Source: Aphis gossypii (taxonomy: Eukaryota > Arthropoda > Insecta > Hemiptera > Aphididae). Taken from it: 64,000 bases of DNA. The notes under the pieces were generated by a model. That model ran no database searches. It worked only from the letters and a program-made list of their open reading frames with translations, and was not told where the DNA came from. The stretch spans positions 29,264,001-29,328,000 of the forward strand of contig NC_065532.1 of NCBI RefSeq assembly GCF_020184175.1, written 5' to 3'. Made by a program: the position numbers and the translations under genes. Position 1 is the first letter of the stretch. Each line of letters starts with the position of its first letter. Below are positions 39,803-53,179 of the stretch, piece after piece.

Positions 39803-42800
39803 GTAAGTAATTTTGAACCCTTATTTTCTATATTATACTTACGTTTGTCCGCCGCGACGACTCGCGCGAAGTAGGTATGGTTATTATTAAACCGTCTGTT
39901 ATCGTAGTTCGCCACACTGTGCGCCCTGTGTAATATCAATTATGCGTCGTGTAGCTTATCCGTACGCGGGGTGCATTCGTAGGATTTATGTCCAAGTATT
40001 ATAAACGCGACTTGTCGAAATTCCGTAGAGTGCACTCTGTATGCATCGATAAAAATGCCTATAATGCATATTAAGTATATACTGCACCTACACTGTACAC
40101 CTACACTCCATTTTTTCCCGTCGTTTTAACTACCTATCTTATATTTAATATTATTTTCTCTCCACTCTCATGAATAAAACCCGTTCCGCTCGCTGATTTT
40201 TGAATATTATAATGTATATTATTTTGATTACCTTTTGGAACATGATAATAATACGGTTATGAATTGTTTCCTCCTAATAAGAAAACGTTACATTGTTTAC
40301 AATGCTTCGTGTTATGGCTATAATACGTAGGTATGTGTAGGTATGTTTGAGCTTAACTACCTATCTGATGGCGCCTTTTCAACCGTTTCACGTGTGGATG
40401 TTTTTGAAGAAATAGCGTGAATCCGTTGCGATTTTTCTTTTTTGACCGATGGTTTGTAGTTAGTTAGTACAGCAGTTCTTTGAGAAACACGTATTACAAT
40501 AATTTCGATAGATACGAGTAATGTTAAAACCGGCAGTTCTTAAACTCGGGGTCACGGAAAAATAAATAAATCGACATTTTTTTTTTCAATATTAATTTTA
40601 CAAAACGATATTAACTATTACAAAATTATAATTTGAAAATTGATGTTAATATTAAATCGGTATTCGCTATTTTCTGTAATGCTTTACAGAAATTATGAAG
40701 TCGATTGTACCAGTACAACCTATATCTATTATTTAGTTGATAAAAGTGCTCGTCGGATGGCAGAAATTAAATAAATTATGATAGCATAGTCATACGAAAA
40801 AAATATAATATATCATTTATATATATCAAGAGAACATTTAATTCCCAAATATTTAATGCAACATACGAAGAAATAATGAGCTCATATATAATACTACAAG
40901 AGTTTACTCAACTATTCAGATAGGTATGCGTTCGCTTTCTCTTCGTAAAATATTTTTTAATTAAACATTTTAAATAAATCATAAAAAACTCTATAAAAGT
41001 TTGGTTCTGTTTGATAGTTTCTTATATAAATATTTTAATATTTTTAAAGTCAGAATTTCAAACATTCCTCTGTGCAACGTCAATGGTTATAACAATAGTT
41101 GTAATATTATGCATAGTTTTTCTTTATACTTAAACATTAAACATGTTTAATACCATGTTTTATGTACATTATTGCTATGGAAACACTTGGGTATTTAGTG
41201 GCTATTATATTTTGTTTTATGGTTTCGTAGTTACAAAAACTTATTTATATGAAAGAAATGTTTTTAATAACCATATATTTTGAATCATACTATTGATAGT
41301 AAGGTGATTTAATATTATTGTATAAGTAAATCCTGTTTTTATTTTGTCCATGCAAAGCTACCTATTAATTTTATTCTCGTGTTTTTATCCCCATGATTGA
41401 CCATTATAGTTTTATTGTTTAATGACGGTAACGCATCACACTAATTGCCCAATAAAGTAATTTATACATTAATTATAAAAACAAATGCTGTTTTAATTAA
41501 GATTTGTATACAAATTTTCCTTATGTAGGGAAATTCTTAAAGTTTATAAAAATATTTTCTTATTCTAGCCAAAAATAATATTTTTAATCAGTGATTTGAG
41601 TATTTAAGTTGACTCGAACAACGATAAAAAAAAAATGTACTTATGTAGTAATAGATAGGTACAAAATAAAATACAAATATAATTCATTTAATGTTTATTA
41701 AGTACAGTTATTTTTTAAAAATTGTTCGACAATAATTTAAGTCAGTGTTTGCAAAGCGTTTATAAAAAAAACAATTCAAAAATTCAAAAATGCTTACTTA
41801 TAGAAGATTTATTTAAATTCCTATTAATAATATAATAAATTATATAGGTTATATATATTTAATATGTATACACTAAATTACTAAATATAAGTAGATGTGG
41901 AGTGTACTACAAGGTTTTTTTTTTATGAATACTATATCCTAGTTTATCATAGTATATATGATGTATTTTTTTTAATTAATGTTAACTTAATTATGTATTT
42001 ATAAGTTTATATTTTATATTTTTTGATAATATCAAATTAAACTATACAATTATTCCACGCAGTAAATGATACAACATTATAATAATTTAAAAGGATAAAA
42101 CCTTATTTACATAAATTAATATTAGTTTAGGTTCTTAATTTTTATTTATTTATTCATTCTTAATTGTATTTAATTAAAAATATTAAAAAATCGTTTCTAT
42201 TGCTAGACAACAAATACTATGCTTATTTCGGATAAAAACATTTTATGTTACATTACATTTTTTACTTAAAATCATTTATAAATAATAAATAATTTATAAT
42301 AGCTAATTAAAAAATTAAATAAAAAAAAATATATAATAAAACTAAAAAAAGAGCACCATTTGTAATAATTTTTGGTGCTTAATTAGATTTAGAAATTATG
42401 GCATTTACACTACTATCCAAAAAAGGTGTGCTATCTGCATAAAAATAAGAGAATTTATTAGACAACCTATGTAGGTTTTAGACTTTTAGCGTCTCCACTC
42501 TCCATAGCATGTAAAGTATGTTTTTTATTATTATATATTGGTATAATATTACTATGTCTGAAATACAATAGCTTCTACAACACACTTTAATATACTTAAT
42601 GCATTTACAAACATATAAAATATAAGTCCCTTGAATGAAATCAATTTTTCTATGACCTAAAAGTGAATATTCTCATCTCTAAATATTTTTTTGATTGGGG
42701 TAACTATTTTAACATTTTTTTATATATATAGGAGTTGGGGGCTATGCTTCTTTATAAGCCACCTCTTAATACGCCTATATGGTTTATAATATTTAATATA

Positions 42801-45579
42801 AAATATGTAATAATAACTATAATATTTTTATTAGTACCTATATAATTAAATAAACGTAATAAAAATCAACAAAAAATACAATTTTCACAAGAAAAAAAAC
42901 CATACGTTAGGCTGGCTAATTCTGATTTAAATATATTGACCGAAATATAAGTACTGTATTTTCTTACAAAGCTAATAATATATTAACTAAACACAATGTA
43001 ATAATATGGATACATATAATATAATATATTTACATTAGTATAAATGCAGTAACGCGTCCTCGTACAACGTCTTAAATATCTCATCAGTTACATGTATAAG
43101 ACATATGGATACATAATTTATGTAGGTACCATATATTTCCGAATCTGTTAAATGCATTTATGTATTGATATAGTATGTATGATATGTAAGTAGTATGACA
43201 TTAATTGAGATTAAGTATACTTATATGTGTTACCACTTACCATAAAATAGGTGCGATAATTCAGAATGAGTAGAATAAATAACAATTAGTATTATCTACA
43301 AGATTAGATACAACTACCTATAACTTAACCTTATACCTGAACTACGCATAAGCATGGAGTCATAAGTTATAAGTTATAAGTCATTAATCATTATTATTTA
43401 TATCAAGTATAATATGTATGTATATTGTATGTAATATATTTTATTTACTTTTTTAATACTAAACCATGATTATATACCGGATACATTATAGGTAATCGTT
43501 TTTATTGATACACAGAATTCCGAGATATTATTAATTTTTCTCTACTAAGTAATCAATCTTAGGTATATGTATATAGATTTTAAATATTATCCAATATTCA
43601 TAATATATTATTTTAGTATTAATCATTATACTCATATGTTGGTATAGCTGTGTGTGGCATATAATATATTATTTTAATTTAAAAAAAAATACATTGATGC
43701 AATAAGAACCAAAATTTAATAAGTAATAACAAGTATTATGTACTAAAATAAAAGGTTTGACAACGATAAGATACTATTAATCCTCTATGATCGAAAAAAC
43801 TTATATTCTAATTTCTAATGCTTCAGTCTTTATACATGCATATATAGCAGAAAACGAGTAAAAACGATCAGATAGCAACTATAATGAACTCATAATTAAT
43901 TAACCTAATGTTTATTTTAATTTTTAAACTTAACCAAAATTTAGGTTAAGTATTTCTTTTTTTTGTTGTTGATTTTAAAAAGCACACAGTCATTCACGAT
44001 AAATTTATCTTAATAGAACAGTAACTATAATTTCATTCCACACATTGTTTATTGATAGAATACAATAGATTTTATTTAATTGACTTATCTTATAAAATGT
44101 TTGATGATGGATGTTTAAAACAAATATATACAATGTAACTTAACTTATTATTAAAATATTCTTATAATGTATAGTACATTATTTAGAATCGTTTGAAATT
44201 GAAAAACCCAATAGTTTAGTAATCATTTACTATATTCAATATTTCAAATTAGAATCTGAACTAAGTAAATATACTATTGTTGACTTGAGTTTTATAAGCA
44301 TAAAATGTTCATTTATTATATTTTAAATCCAAACCTAACCTTTTATTGATTAGATATTATGATTTTTATGACTTAGAATTCTCATTTATAACAATTTTTT
44401 TGGACACAAGATGTGAATAATCAAAAATAAATATAATCATTAATAACTAATTAAACACATAAGTATTTTATTGAAAATTTCATTTTTATTACTCATTCTC
44501 CATCGAAAATTCACATTGAGATTAACACTGCCAGCTACTAGCCAGAATTAGCGGTACTGGAATTCCAGAACTTGGTCATAACTGAATATTATTTCAGAGA
44601 ATTCATTACCTAAACCTACGTAAACAAAAGGACGCGGTTATGCTCAGCTTATTGTATCACCATACAAACATAATAATATGCATTATCATTCCACCATGGC
44701 AAGATTTAATTTCAAATTATAATACCTCATAATAACGTCTCGCCGTTTGGATAATTTACAAAATTGTATACTACTGATGCTAGTGCTAGTAATTGAGCAT
44801 TTTTAATCTGTTTCAACGCTATGGTCTATGACGCATATTTATGAACTGTGTAAAAATAAATTTATTTTAAATTTGAGGTTGGGGAGTAAAATCAATAATA
44901 GAATCAATCGAATTTGACTTTAAGTTTACGCAGGGAATGAAAAACCTAAGATCTAAGATACATATAATATGTAGGTAATGAGATATTTCAAATTCAAAAT
45001 CCAAAATTTTTATATGAAAAAAGTTATATTATATTCCTACATAATACCTATACGTTATAATAATTATTTTATATCGTCAATAAAAATGACGCTAATATTT
45101 GATAAAAATAGGATAATCGAATGTTAAGTGATTGTTGTTATATCATACTCAATTCAAAATTAAATATAATTTTAAATCTGGGACTGAATTGTCTTTAATT
45201 ACTCTAACTCCTCTATAAGCAGATATCCAGTTCTGGTTTTTTAGGCTTCTATAATATATGATACTTTGTCACTGATTTACAATTTAAATTAGATATTTCA
45301 AATTTAATTTTAGTAAATATTTTAATATTTATTTTGTATTGTACAATAAAAAAAAAAATTGGCAATTATGTCAGTTATATGTATTTATATATTCATTTAT
45401 TAAAATTAAGTTGTCGAATTTATAGCTTAAATTGATGGTGTGTTACTGTGTTATATTATAAAAATATTTTTCTCCAAAAAGAAAAAATTGAAATCTAATT
45501 TTTGATAATTATTCAATATATTATAGTATAAAAATATTTGTTATAACTATTTAAATAAAATGTTTATTTTATTTTTCAG
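39803..45579 (+). other. Probable first intron of the transporter gene
   Basis: It starts GTAAGT and ends with a TTTATTTTATTTTTCAG acceptor. Inside I see only AT-rich sequence and transposon scraps: a hAT-like solo end near 40534 (CAGTTCTTAAACTCGGGG) and transposon-like sequence near 42730-42778 (GCCACCTCTTAATACGCC). There is no other exon or RNA gene. The proximal part (39840-40030) stays CpG-rich and may contain further promoter elements. Confidence 0.45.
40534..40565. mobile_element. Solo hAT-like terminus
   Basis: CAGTTCTTAAACTCGGGGTC resembles the CAGTGGTTCTTAACC and CAGTGTTTCTTAAAC ends of the complete hAT-like MITEs at 22559 and 58098. No opposing end was found nearby, so this is a truncated remnant. 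Confidence 0.35.
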
Positions 45580-45748
45580 AGTTAAATAAGCTTATTCATC
45601 ATGCCGGGGTCAAGGCACAAAATATTGAGCCATGTGTTCAGTGGCTTTTCCGAAAAGATGGGCCGTACAAAAGTATTGGATATCGGCACGCAGGCTATCG
45701 AAACACCACTAAAACGATGTTTGACAACATTTGACATAACTCTTTTAG
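45580..45748 (+). CDS. Cationic amino acid transporter (SLC7, CAT4-like), first coding exon
   Basis: A pyrimidine-rich acceptor ending TTTTTCAG at 45579 opens the exon. There are 21 bases of 5' UTR, then ATG at 45601, in frame for 49 codons plus one base to a donor (TTTTAG then GTATAT) at 45748. The protein begins MPGSRHKILSHVFSG; the segment RTKVLDIG..IETPLKRCL leads into the start of the first membrane helix, LTTFDITLL. A cytosolic N-terminus with an E..LKRCL.T.D.TLLG pattern is the hallmark of the CAT subfamily of APC-superfamily transporters, which move arginine, lysine and ornithine or, in the CAT4 group, have uncertain substrates. Choosing this ATG gives the usual N-terminal length. The frame continues exactly into the exon at 50848. 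Confidence 0.93.
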
Positions 45749-48700
45749 GTATATCCAAGTATTTCAATATTTTAATACCTAACGACGTCTCGACAAAATC
45801 TACATATTTTATTGTACTGAATTTTGTTATTTAGTTACATACATACAATATTCAAACAATATAATACTTCTACGGTATTTTAATATTAAATTTATAGCGC
45901 ATGTTGAAAAAACCAAATTATGTATTGTATTAATATACAAAAACAAAATTTGGGCACTTATTCATTGGCACTTGAGTAGTGCAGTTTGAATGAGTTACGT
46001 TCAATGAGCAATTCTCATACGTGTATTTCATTTTAGCTTTCGAAAATTGAATATTTTTTTGTTTGTAATATAGAGGATTGTTTTTAGTTAGGTACCTACC
46101 ATGCGGTACTATGAGATTTTTTTTTAAATAAAATAAAATTTAATTTATTGTTCATTATTCAAAATTTATACATAGTTTTTGGAAATCGATTAAAATGGTG
46201 TGAAACCAAAAGTTTAGTAGGAATTTATTACCCATTATTATATATATATACCTATAATTATAAAGTCCTAACTGGATATTCTTTTATAAGTGGTTGTCTA
46301 CACACAAAAAATATAATTACTTTTTAACAGGGTTCGGAAGTTATAGTACCAAAACAAGCTCATTTTTAAAGCTTGAATATGCACTTAAAAATAGAAAAAT
46401 AATCCATAAGAAATTTCGTTCACATATAAGTATATTTTATTGGAGTTATATTGTATATTTGCTTTATGGTACAAAAATATGCTATTATAACTATGATGTT
46501 TTAAACGCCAAATCAGAAAAATACATTTTTCTCATAGGAATAATATCAAGAAAGTATGAAAGAAATTTATATCTTACTTTTGGTGATCTGTGACCAAATT
46601 ATGCATTTGCTAGAACTTCCTAGCTATTAGTTACCTATTTTAGACTAATATTATCCGCTATAGGTAAATTTCCCATCTAGTTTTCACTTATACAATATCC
46701 ACTAGGTCAAAATAGGGTAAAACCATTAGTTGTTTATAAGCTTTAAAAGTAATTAAAAGTAATCTATTATTATACCTAAAAATAGTTGATAGTTGAATTT
46801 TTTCATTCTAATTTAACTTAATTGATAAATACGCTCTAAAACTTCAATAAATGTCCTAAAAAGTAAAAAATTAAAAACTACAAAATTAAAGTTAGTTATA
46901 CAGATTCATATGACATGTGTTATTAAAACACATTTTAAGCTAGAAAAGCATCTTCTATAATGTTCCAAAAACACATGAAAATCATATATTTATTTATCAA
47001 TTGTTTAACATACTTGATTTTAACCAGTACAACACTTTTACAATACACCTATAGTATCTAAACAAGAATTAATAGTTAGATGAAATTACCTATAAATGTA
47101 TAACATGTACCTATATTGTATACTTAATAAACTATTTTGAATCTTCTTAATTTTCTTAATTACCTACTATTTATTATAGATTGGGTTTTAAACAGTGAAC
47201 GCCACGCAATAACATTTTATTTTTGTACTTTTGTACCATTCTATATTTAACAAAAATAAATAATGTTTGTTATTGATTAAGTAATGGTTTTTATCTAAAT
47301 ACATAAGTGTAGATTTTATTATTTACGCTTTTCAGAACATTTATATCTGTAAAATAGTTAACAATAACATTCTTCAATGATTGTATTTATTTATTTACTA
47401 ACTTATTTCAAGATAAATTCTAATAATACAAATAGTAAAATGGTTAATGACGATAATAACAATAAATATATCTATTGTATTATCTCGAAGAACATAATTC
47501 ATTACAAAAATACAAGATATTAGGTATTATTGTGTAATATTATATTAGCTATATCTACCTATTGGTACCTACTCCTTAGTCGTTGATAATGAATTATGTT
47601 CAATAAGATATTAATAGTAAGATAATACGATTTACCTAATACTTAATAGCATTTAAATATATATTTTATAATAAAAAAATCTATAATATAATATTTATTG
47701 ATAATATAACAGAAAAATTTAATTAAACTTATCGCAGAATTTATAACAATACAAGTACTATGCAGTGTGCCACACAAATTTAGTTATATGATTGAAGAAA
47801 TTGAGAAATACCTATCATTATCCGACAGTCACCAAAGTATATATTTTATTATTTTTATTTAATACAACCGTTGACATTTTAAAGTTAGTTGGAAAATATC
47901 TCTCATTCTTATACTCACATATTATATTATACTACTAGGCCTTTCTATTTTATGTACATTTGGTGACCTTGACTTAAGGAGTAAAGGATAGTTTTGAAAA
48001 GATTAATGCAAAAGCGTTTCTGATATACTTAAATAATTCTAACTAATTGTGTTTTATCAAATTAACATTATTACAATAACGTTTTCGTATAGGTACATCG
48101 CATTTCAAGCAGTGTTTGTGCTCTGGGAAATTCAACAAAAAAGTACCTACTATATAGGATTAAAGGGTTTAATCTTTATTTGTAAATATCTTCAATTACT
48201 GGTAGGTAGGTATATAATTTCGTATAGATAATTTTTGGAAAAATTCTGCGCTACAAATTTTGGTGAATATACCTAGTACCTACCCTGGTAGACAGATGAC
48301 CTATCGATATTCCACAATTTAGATCATACACCTAAATGTGTTTTATGTGTATGTTTCTTATTATTGATCCGTAATAAGTGGTCGAATGCAACCAATAAAC
48401 ATATATTATTATATTAACAATGTTAGGCATAGAAATTTATATAATTATCTATAGATAAAACCATATGTATGTATCAATATAATCATCTAGATGAGATGAA
48501 TAAATAGAATAAATAAATACAAATATAATAATACTTTAATAACTGATACAATAACTATAGTTAATTATACAAAATTAATGATAAATAGAAATTGAAATAA
48601 TTATTACATTGGTATTTCATATATTGTTACATCATGACGTGTACAATACATTATTTAAGTAGATGCGATACAGCATTTAAATAGTAGGTATATAATAATA

Positions 48701-50847
48701 TTTTATTTTTATTTCGTCCAAGTTGTGCATACAATGTTGTCAAATATATCATGGTAAAAATGATTCCTTCAGGACACTAGGAATTTTACTGGCTGTATTA
48801 AATTACCATTCAACTACGACTGGGGAGGAGTATAGAGTAGAATTATATTTTAGAAATATTTGTCTAACTATATGAAATATTAATTTAATACAATTATGCT
48901 GGGTTGGATGAACAATCACTAGATATTTATTGAATCAATAGCGAACTTATATGGTCCCACGAACATAATTAAGTGTGCCGTGATTGGTCTATTAAATTTG
49001 ATTGAACCATTAAATTCGTCAATTTGTTCTTGCAACTCGGCAGTAGTTTTAGAATATTTTTTTTAGATCTAAAAATGTTAGCACTTGTGGTTTTGTAGAT
49101 ATTATGTTTTAACTACTGTTATATAAATATCTGATAACTATATGAAAAATTATAGTCTAATGCTTTCAAAAACTTCATTACAATTTTAAATATTATTATT
49201 GAATATACCTACGAGATTACATTATGTGAGAAATAATGATATGAATATAATCAATAATCAATGCGTATACTGTTTTACTGCATGAATCTATAATATAATA
49301 ATTAATTTATAATTCAAAAGATTACAAGTTTTATTATTTAGATAAGATAGTGGATAGAACTTTAAAAATTATCAAGATGAGATAAAATATACGAAAAAAG
49401 TATCTAGGTATACATAATACCAAATATTGATCACGGATAATTATACATTATATAGGTACATCGTAATTTATAGATAAATCATATTATTAATATTTTTAAG
49501 AACAAATATTATCGATCAACGATATGTTTTAAAATACCCATATAAATTGGACATTTATCTTATGTTATCGTCATTAATCGTTTTGATATTTGAATTATAA
49601 TAATTTATGTTTAAATAAATTAAAATAATACCAACACTGAATAATGGTTTTTGTTAACTGCAGTTTTATTTATGTAAATTATAAATGTTCTGTAAAGTGT
49701 GGATGAATATTTTTGTCGTACCTATATAGATAGAATAATACAATATTACTTTATCAATAACAAAAGCTATACATTTTTTATCAAAATACTTCAGATACAT
49801 ATGTAAGTGCATATTGCATTATTGCATAAATGACGTTATTTCTTACTGCTTAAAACTCAATCTACAATAAACAGTATTATTAGTATTGGGAAGGTTTAAA
49901 TGCATTTATTAGGTATATACAGTGTGGATATACCTATATTATATATTACTATTTTAATTTGTAAATGGGTTGTGATTTACATACTTAAATATATTATTGA
50001 CAATAATAAATTATGCACTATATTTTTGATATACCTATATATATGTATATTATAATATAGAAATCACAACATTTTTTACAATATTATAAATTGAATTGTT
50101 TATAAAAACATAAAAATGTGTTTTAATATTGTTATAATACCAGATTAGTTACTTATATTTACAAGTTCATAATAAAACTATAATTTTAAAGTAAAAAATA
50201 ATTACATATATCTTTGTACTGCATAATAATATAGTTAAATATGTGACAAAATTATTACCTTACATATTGTATCGGCTTCAACGATCGCCGGAAAATGTCG
50301 GCATTCTTATTTAATATTTCATTATTTATATTACAAATGCTTAACAAATTAGTAAGCTCATTATTCGCGAAAATTGCTGCTTTTTGGTTACATTTGTAAT
50401 GTAATAATACTTGTAGGTACATCTGCATAGTAGGTAAATACACTATAAATTATAAAACTGAAAAGTATCAAATCGATGTGTATAGGCACACCATTCGTCT
50501 GCGTTAAATGCAAAACTCGCTATAGGTAGATATTCTCCGAACAGTCCAAACCATAATATCGGGTACAAAATGATAATGTGTATGGGTTAAAGCCTTATAG
50601 GGACCTATCTGTCGTAAGTTCGCCGACAGAGTATAATATACCGCCTACCTACACATAATTATTATTATCATTATACAATATTATAATTATTAAAACACTG
50701 CAGTTGTTATTAATATTAGCGTTAACCAAGTATATTTTGTATTTTTTTATTTTCGTGATAATAACATAAAAATATAGACCGCGTTCGTCAACCGTATATA
50801 CCTATTACAAACAATATAATCATTTAATATTTTACTCTGTTTCGCAG
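45749..50847 (+). other. Second intron of the transporter gene (5.1 kb)
   Basis: It begins GTATAT and ends TGTTTCGCAG. Both flanking exons are coding and in matching phase (one base plus two bases rebuild a Gly codon). The content is AT-rich. The frames at 46294-46593, 48049-48231 and 50255-50443 have no recognisable products. A TAGGTACCTA palindrome lies at 46089-46098. Confidence 0.85.
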
Positions 50848-51096
50848 GAATCGGTCACATGGTCGGTGCCGGGATATACGTGCTGATCGGCACGGTCGCC
50901 AAGGAAATGGCTGGTCCTGCGATCATCCTATCGTTTATGTTGGCTGGCGCTGCGTCCATGTTGGCCGCATTGTGCTACGCCGAATTCGGGACCCGCATAC
51001 CAAAAGCCGGTTCCGCGTACATCTACACGTATGTGAGCGTCGGCGAGTTTTGGGCATTCGTTATTGGATGGAACATCATACTCGAGCACATGATTG
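50848..51096 (+). CDS. Cationic amino acid transporter (SLC7, CAT4-like), second coding exon
   Basis: The exon completes codon 50 (Gly) and adds residues 51-132 plus one base, ending at a donor ATTG then GTAATG. It contains IGHMVGAGIYVL, the unwound first-helix G.G motif that binds the substrate backbone in APC-fold transporters. Next come the second helix (IILSFMLAGAASMLAALCYA), then EFGTRIPKAGSAYIYTY, and the third helix (VGEFWAFVIGWNIILEHMI). These are strongly conserved in insect and vertebrate CATs, and the close fit to the CAT4-like insect group is from memory. The protein sits in the plasma or an internal membrane with about 14 helices when complete. Here only about 133 of an expected 600-700 residues are present; the rest lies beyond the window. 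GC content is far above the flanks, as expected for a conserved exon. Confidence 0.95.
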
Positions 51097-51160
51097 GTAA
51101 TGCTTAGTTGGAGCGAGACGATCCGAGGGAGAGACCGAGACCGCTATAGACCGGTAGTGC

Positions 51161-51167
51161 ATGTGTT

Positions 51168-51236
<69 letters not shown>

Positions 51237-51290
51237 CGATCGTTTATCTCGTGTTTATCGGTCGTGTGTGTGTGTGTGTGTGTGCGCGCA
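51161..51290. repeat. Two (GT)n microsatellite tracts just after the splice donor
   Basis: A GT tract of about 60 bases (51174-51234) is followed after about 30 bases by a second tract of about 20 bases (51264-51284) ending in GCGCGCA. They start about 65 bases into the third intron on the transcribed sense strand, giving (GU)n in the pre-mRNA. The frame at 51094-51360 encodes mainly Cys-Val repeats from these tracts and is not a gene. Confidence 0.95.
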
Positions 51291-52494
51291 CGAGTGTTTA
51301 GATCTTTTGTGTTTGGGTCATGTGAGTATATTATATAATATCACATGGGTAGCACAATAATATTATTGTTATTGAATTCGTCGTTCTCACAAAATGTTGA
51401 CTGTACCTACACACGGTTATAAAAAGAAACTGCATAGTTGTTTGAAAACGACTAACTATATAGGTACATATAATATTTATAGTTATTATAAACGAAAAAG
51501 TATTAAAATTAAAAACTGAGAAACTCGTAGATAAATTATTGTACGTCTATGTACCTACTTCGTTTTAAAGTCGTTGTATTATCGTACGTAATAGCAGATT
51601 TTTATTTTTAAAGATCTATACTGCAAGGGTAAATATTGTGATGCACTACTGCTTACACCTTCACAGCATCACACACTGCATTGTGTCAAACAATTTAAAC
51701 AATTTTCAGTCATTAAAAAACCTCGTTATTTTATAGGATTTTTTTCATCGTAATCGTTTGTTTGTTTTTACTAGTTTTAAATCATTGATATACCTACGAA
51801 TTTTAAAATTCAAACTTCTAAGCAGATTAATTTGTAAGGATGTTTATGCATAGAAATCGATTATTGAATCTACAGTGACCAGTGGGACTGTATGTCTGTA
51901 TACTTAATAATACTTGTCATGTAATATAATATTTAGGTAGTTATTATTAAAACTATAGTTGATCAACATTTCGTGGAATACAACATTTTACTCATTTTAA
52001 CTTTAATAAGTAGGTACTTAATACTTACAGTAGAACCGGAAACTTTGTAAAATGCAGGAGTCGATGGTGAATTTTTGATAATTTACAAAATTATTAAAAT
52101 AATTATAATATTAGTTTAATTATTATAGATGAATGGCCTATTTATAACTACAGTAGTTGAGTGTTGCATTGTTTGGTATAATATTCATCTGTGTATATGA
52201 AAAAATGATTCTGAAAACATTTCGGTCTAAACTGTGGTTGTAGTAGTGCATTTATTTAAAATTCTTGACTGTTAACGAAAGTTTTTCCCAACTCTCAGAA
52301 AAAGTCGAAAAACAATATCTTGTTCGTTGTATTTGGCAGTAGGCTTATTGATTTTAAATTCCTAGAATATATAGTAAACTAAGGACACAATAAGTATCTA
52401 CACTCCTTTTACTTAGAAAAGCGTTGATAGACAAAATCGAAAAAGATAAAATGTTATTGAATATGACTACAGGTCGGTAAGTAATAATAAATAG

Positions 52495-52580
52495 GTGAAT
52501 GTGTGAATTTGGATTCAATGAATTATTATTCTATACGAAAAATGATATTAAGTGGAGATATTCTGTAGTCAGCTTAGTAT
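52495..52580 (+). repeat. Dispersed repeat family fragment
   Basis: GAATGTGTGAATTTGGATTC, AATGAATTATTATTCTATAC and GAAAAATGATATTAAGTGGA, then GATATTCTG, line up with the 34385 and 61082 copies. It is decayed and non-coding. Confidence 0.5.
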
Positions 52581-53107
52581 ATTTTTTATGTTATAGTTTT
52601 TGATATTATTATTAAATGTTTATAAATAATTTAAAAATAGTCAAAACATTTTGAAAATTTTATAATATTGAAAATGATCATATACCTAACTCATAAAGTA
52701 TCTATATATTTGGTAAAAATGTATAGTATATCTATACAGTTAGGTATACGTTTTTAAATTACAATAAAGTATAAAAAGAAGAAAAGTAATTTTACCAATG
52801 AATATTCAATGTCGTAAAGATTTGAACTGAATTAGTGGGACTTTCCGATAGGAATTTCTAACTACAAAATAATTTTCAATATTTTTTAGTTGGTAAATAA
52901 ACAACATGCCTATGAGGAATCTTTTATTATAATATAAATACCTTATATACTAATATACCAATATAATTACCTTACAAAAAAAAAAAAAAACATACAACTA
53001 CAAATTATTGTTGTAAAACTAATTTTTCTACATATATATTCTTCTCCTTCCGCATCTCTTAGAATCTAATATCTTAAAAAACATTGTAATAAAATTGAAA
53101 AAATTTA

Positions 53108-53179
53108 TTCCGGTACCGGGAATCGAACCCGAGCCTCCTGGGTGAAAGCCAGGTATCCTAGCCACTAGACCATACCGGA
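53108..53179 (-). tRNA. tRNA-Glu (TTC)
   Basis: On the minus strand the sequence folds as a complete cloverleaf. The acceptor stem TCCGGTA pairs with TACCGGA, and the discriminator base is A. The D arm includes GGTCTAGTGGCTAGGAT (A box). The anticodon stem CCTGG/CCAGG encloses CTTTCAC with anticodon TTC, reading GAA/GAG. The T arm is TCGGG-TTCGATT-CCCGG (B box GGTTCGATTCC). Length is 72 with no intron, and CCA is not encoded, as in eukaryotes. A T6 run for pol III termination follows within 15 bases (plus-strand A run at 53099-53104). It sits antisense inside the transporter intron. Confidence 0.97.

Noticed and set aside
39263..39939. Minus-strand ORFs over the CpG-rich block (39263-39541 and 39511-39939)
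   Set aside because: They are antisense shadows of a GC-rich noncoding or first-exon region and contain poly-Phe from a poly-Lys complement.
46294..46593. 99-codon plus-strand ORF within the second intron
   Set aside because: It has AT-biased codons, no recognisable domain, no start context, and lies within a well-defined intron.
51094..51360. Plus-strand ORF rich in Cys-Val
   Set aside because: It starts inside the transporter exon in another frame and is driven by (GT)n tracts in the intron.
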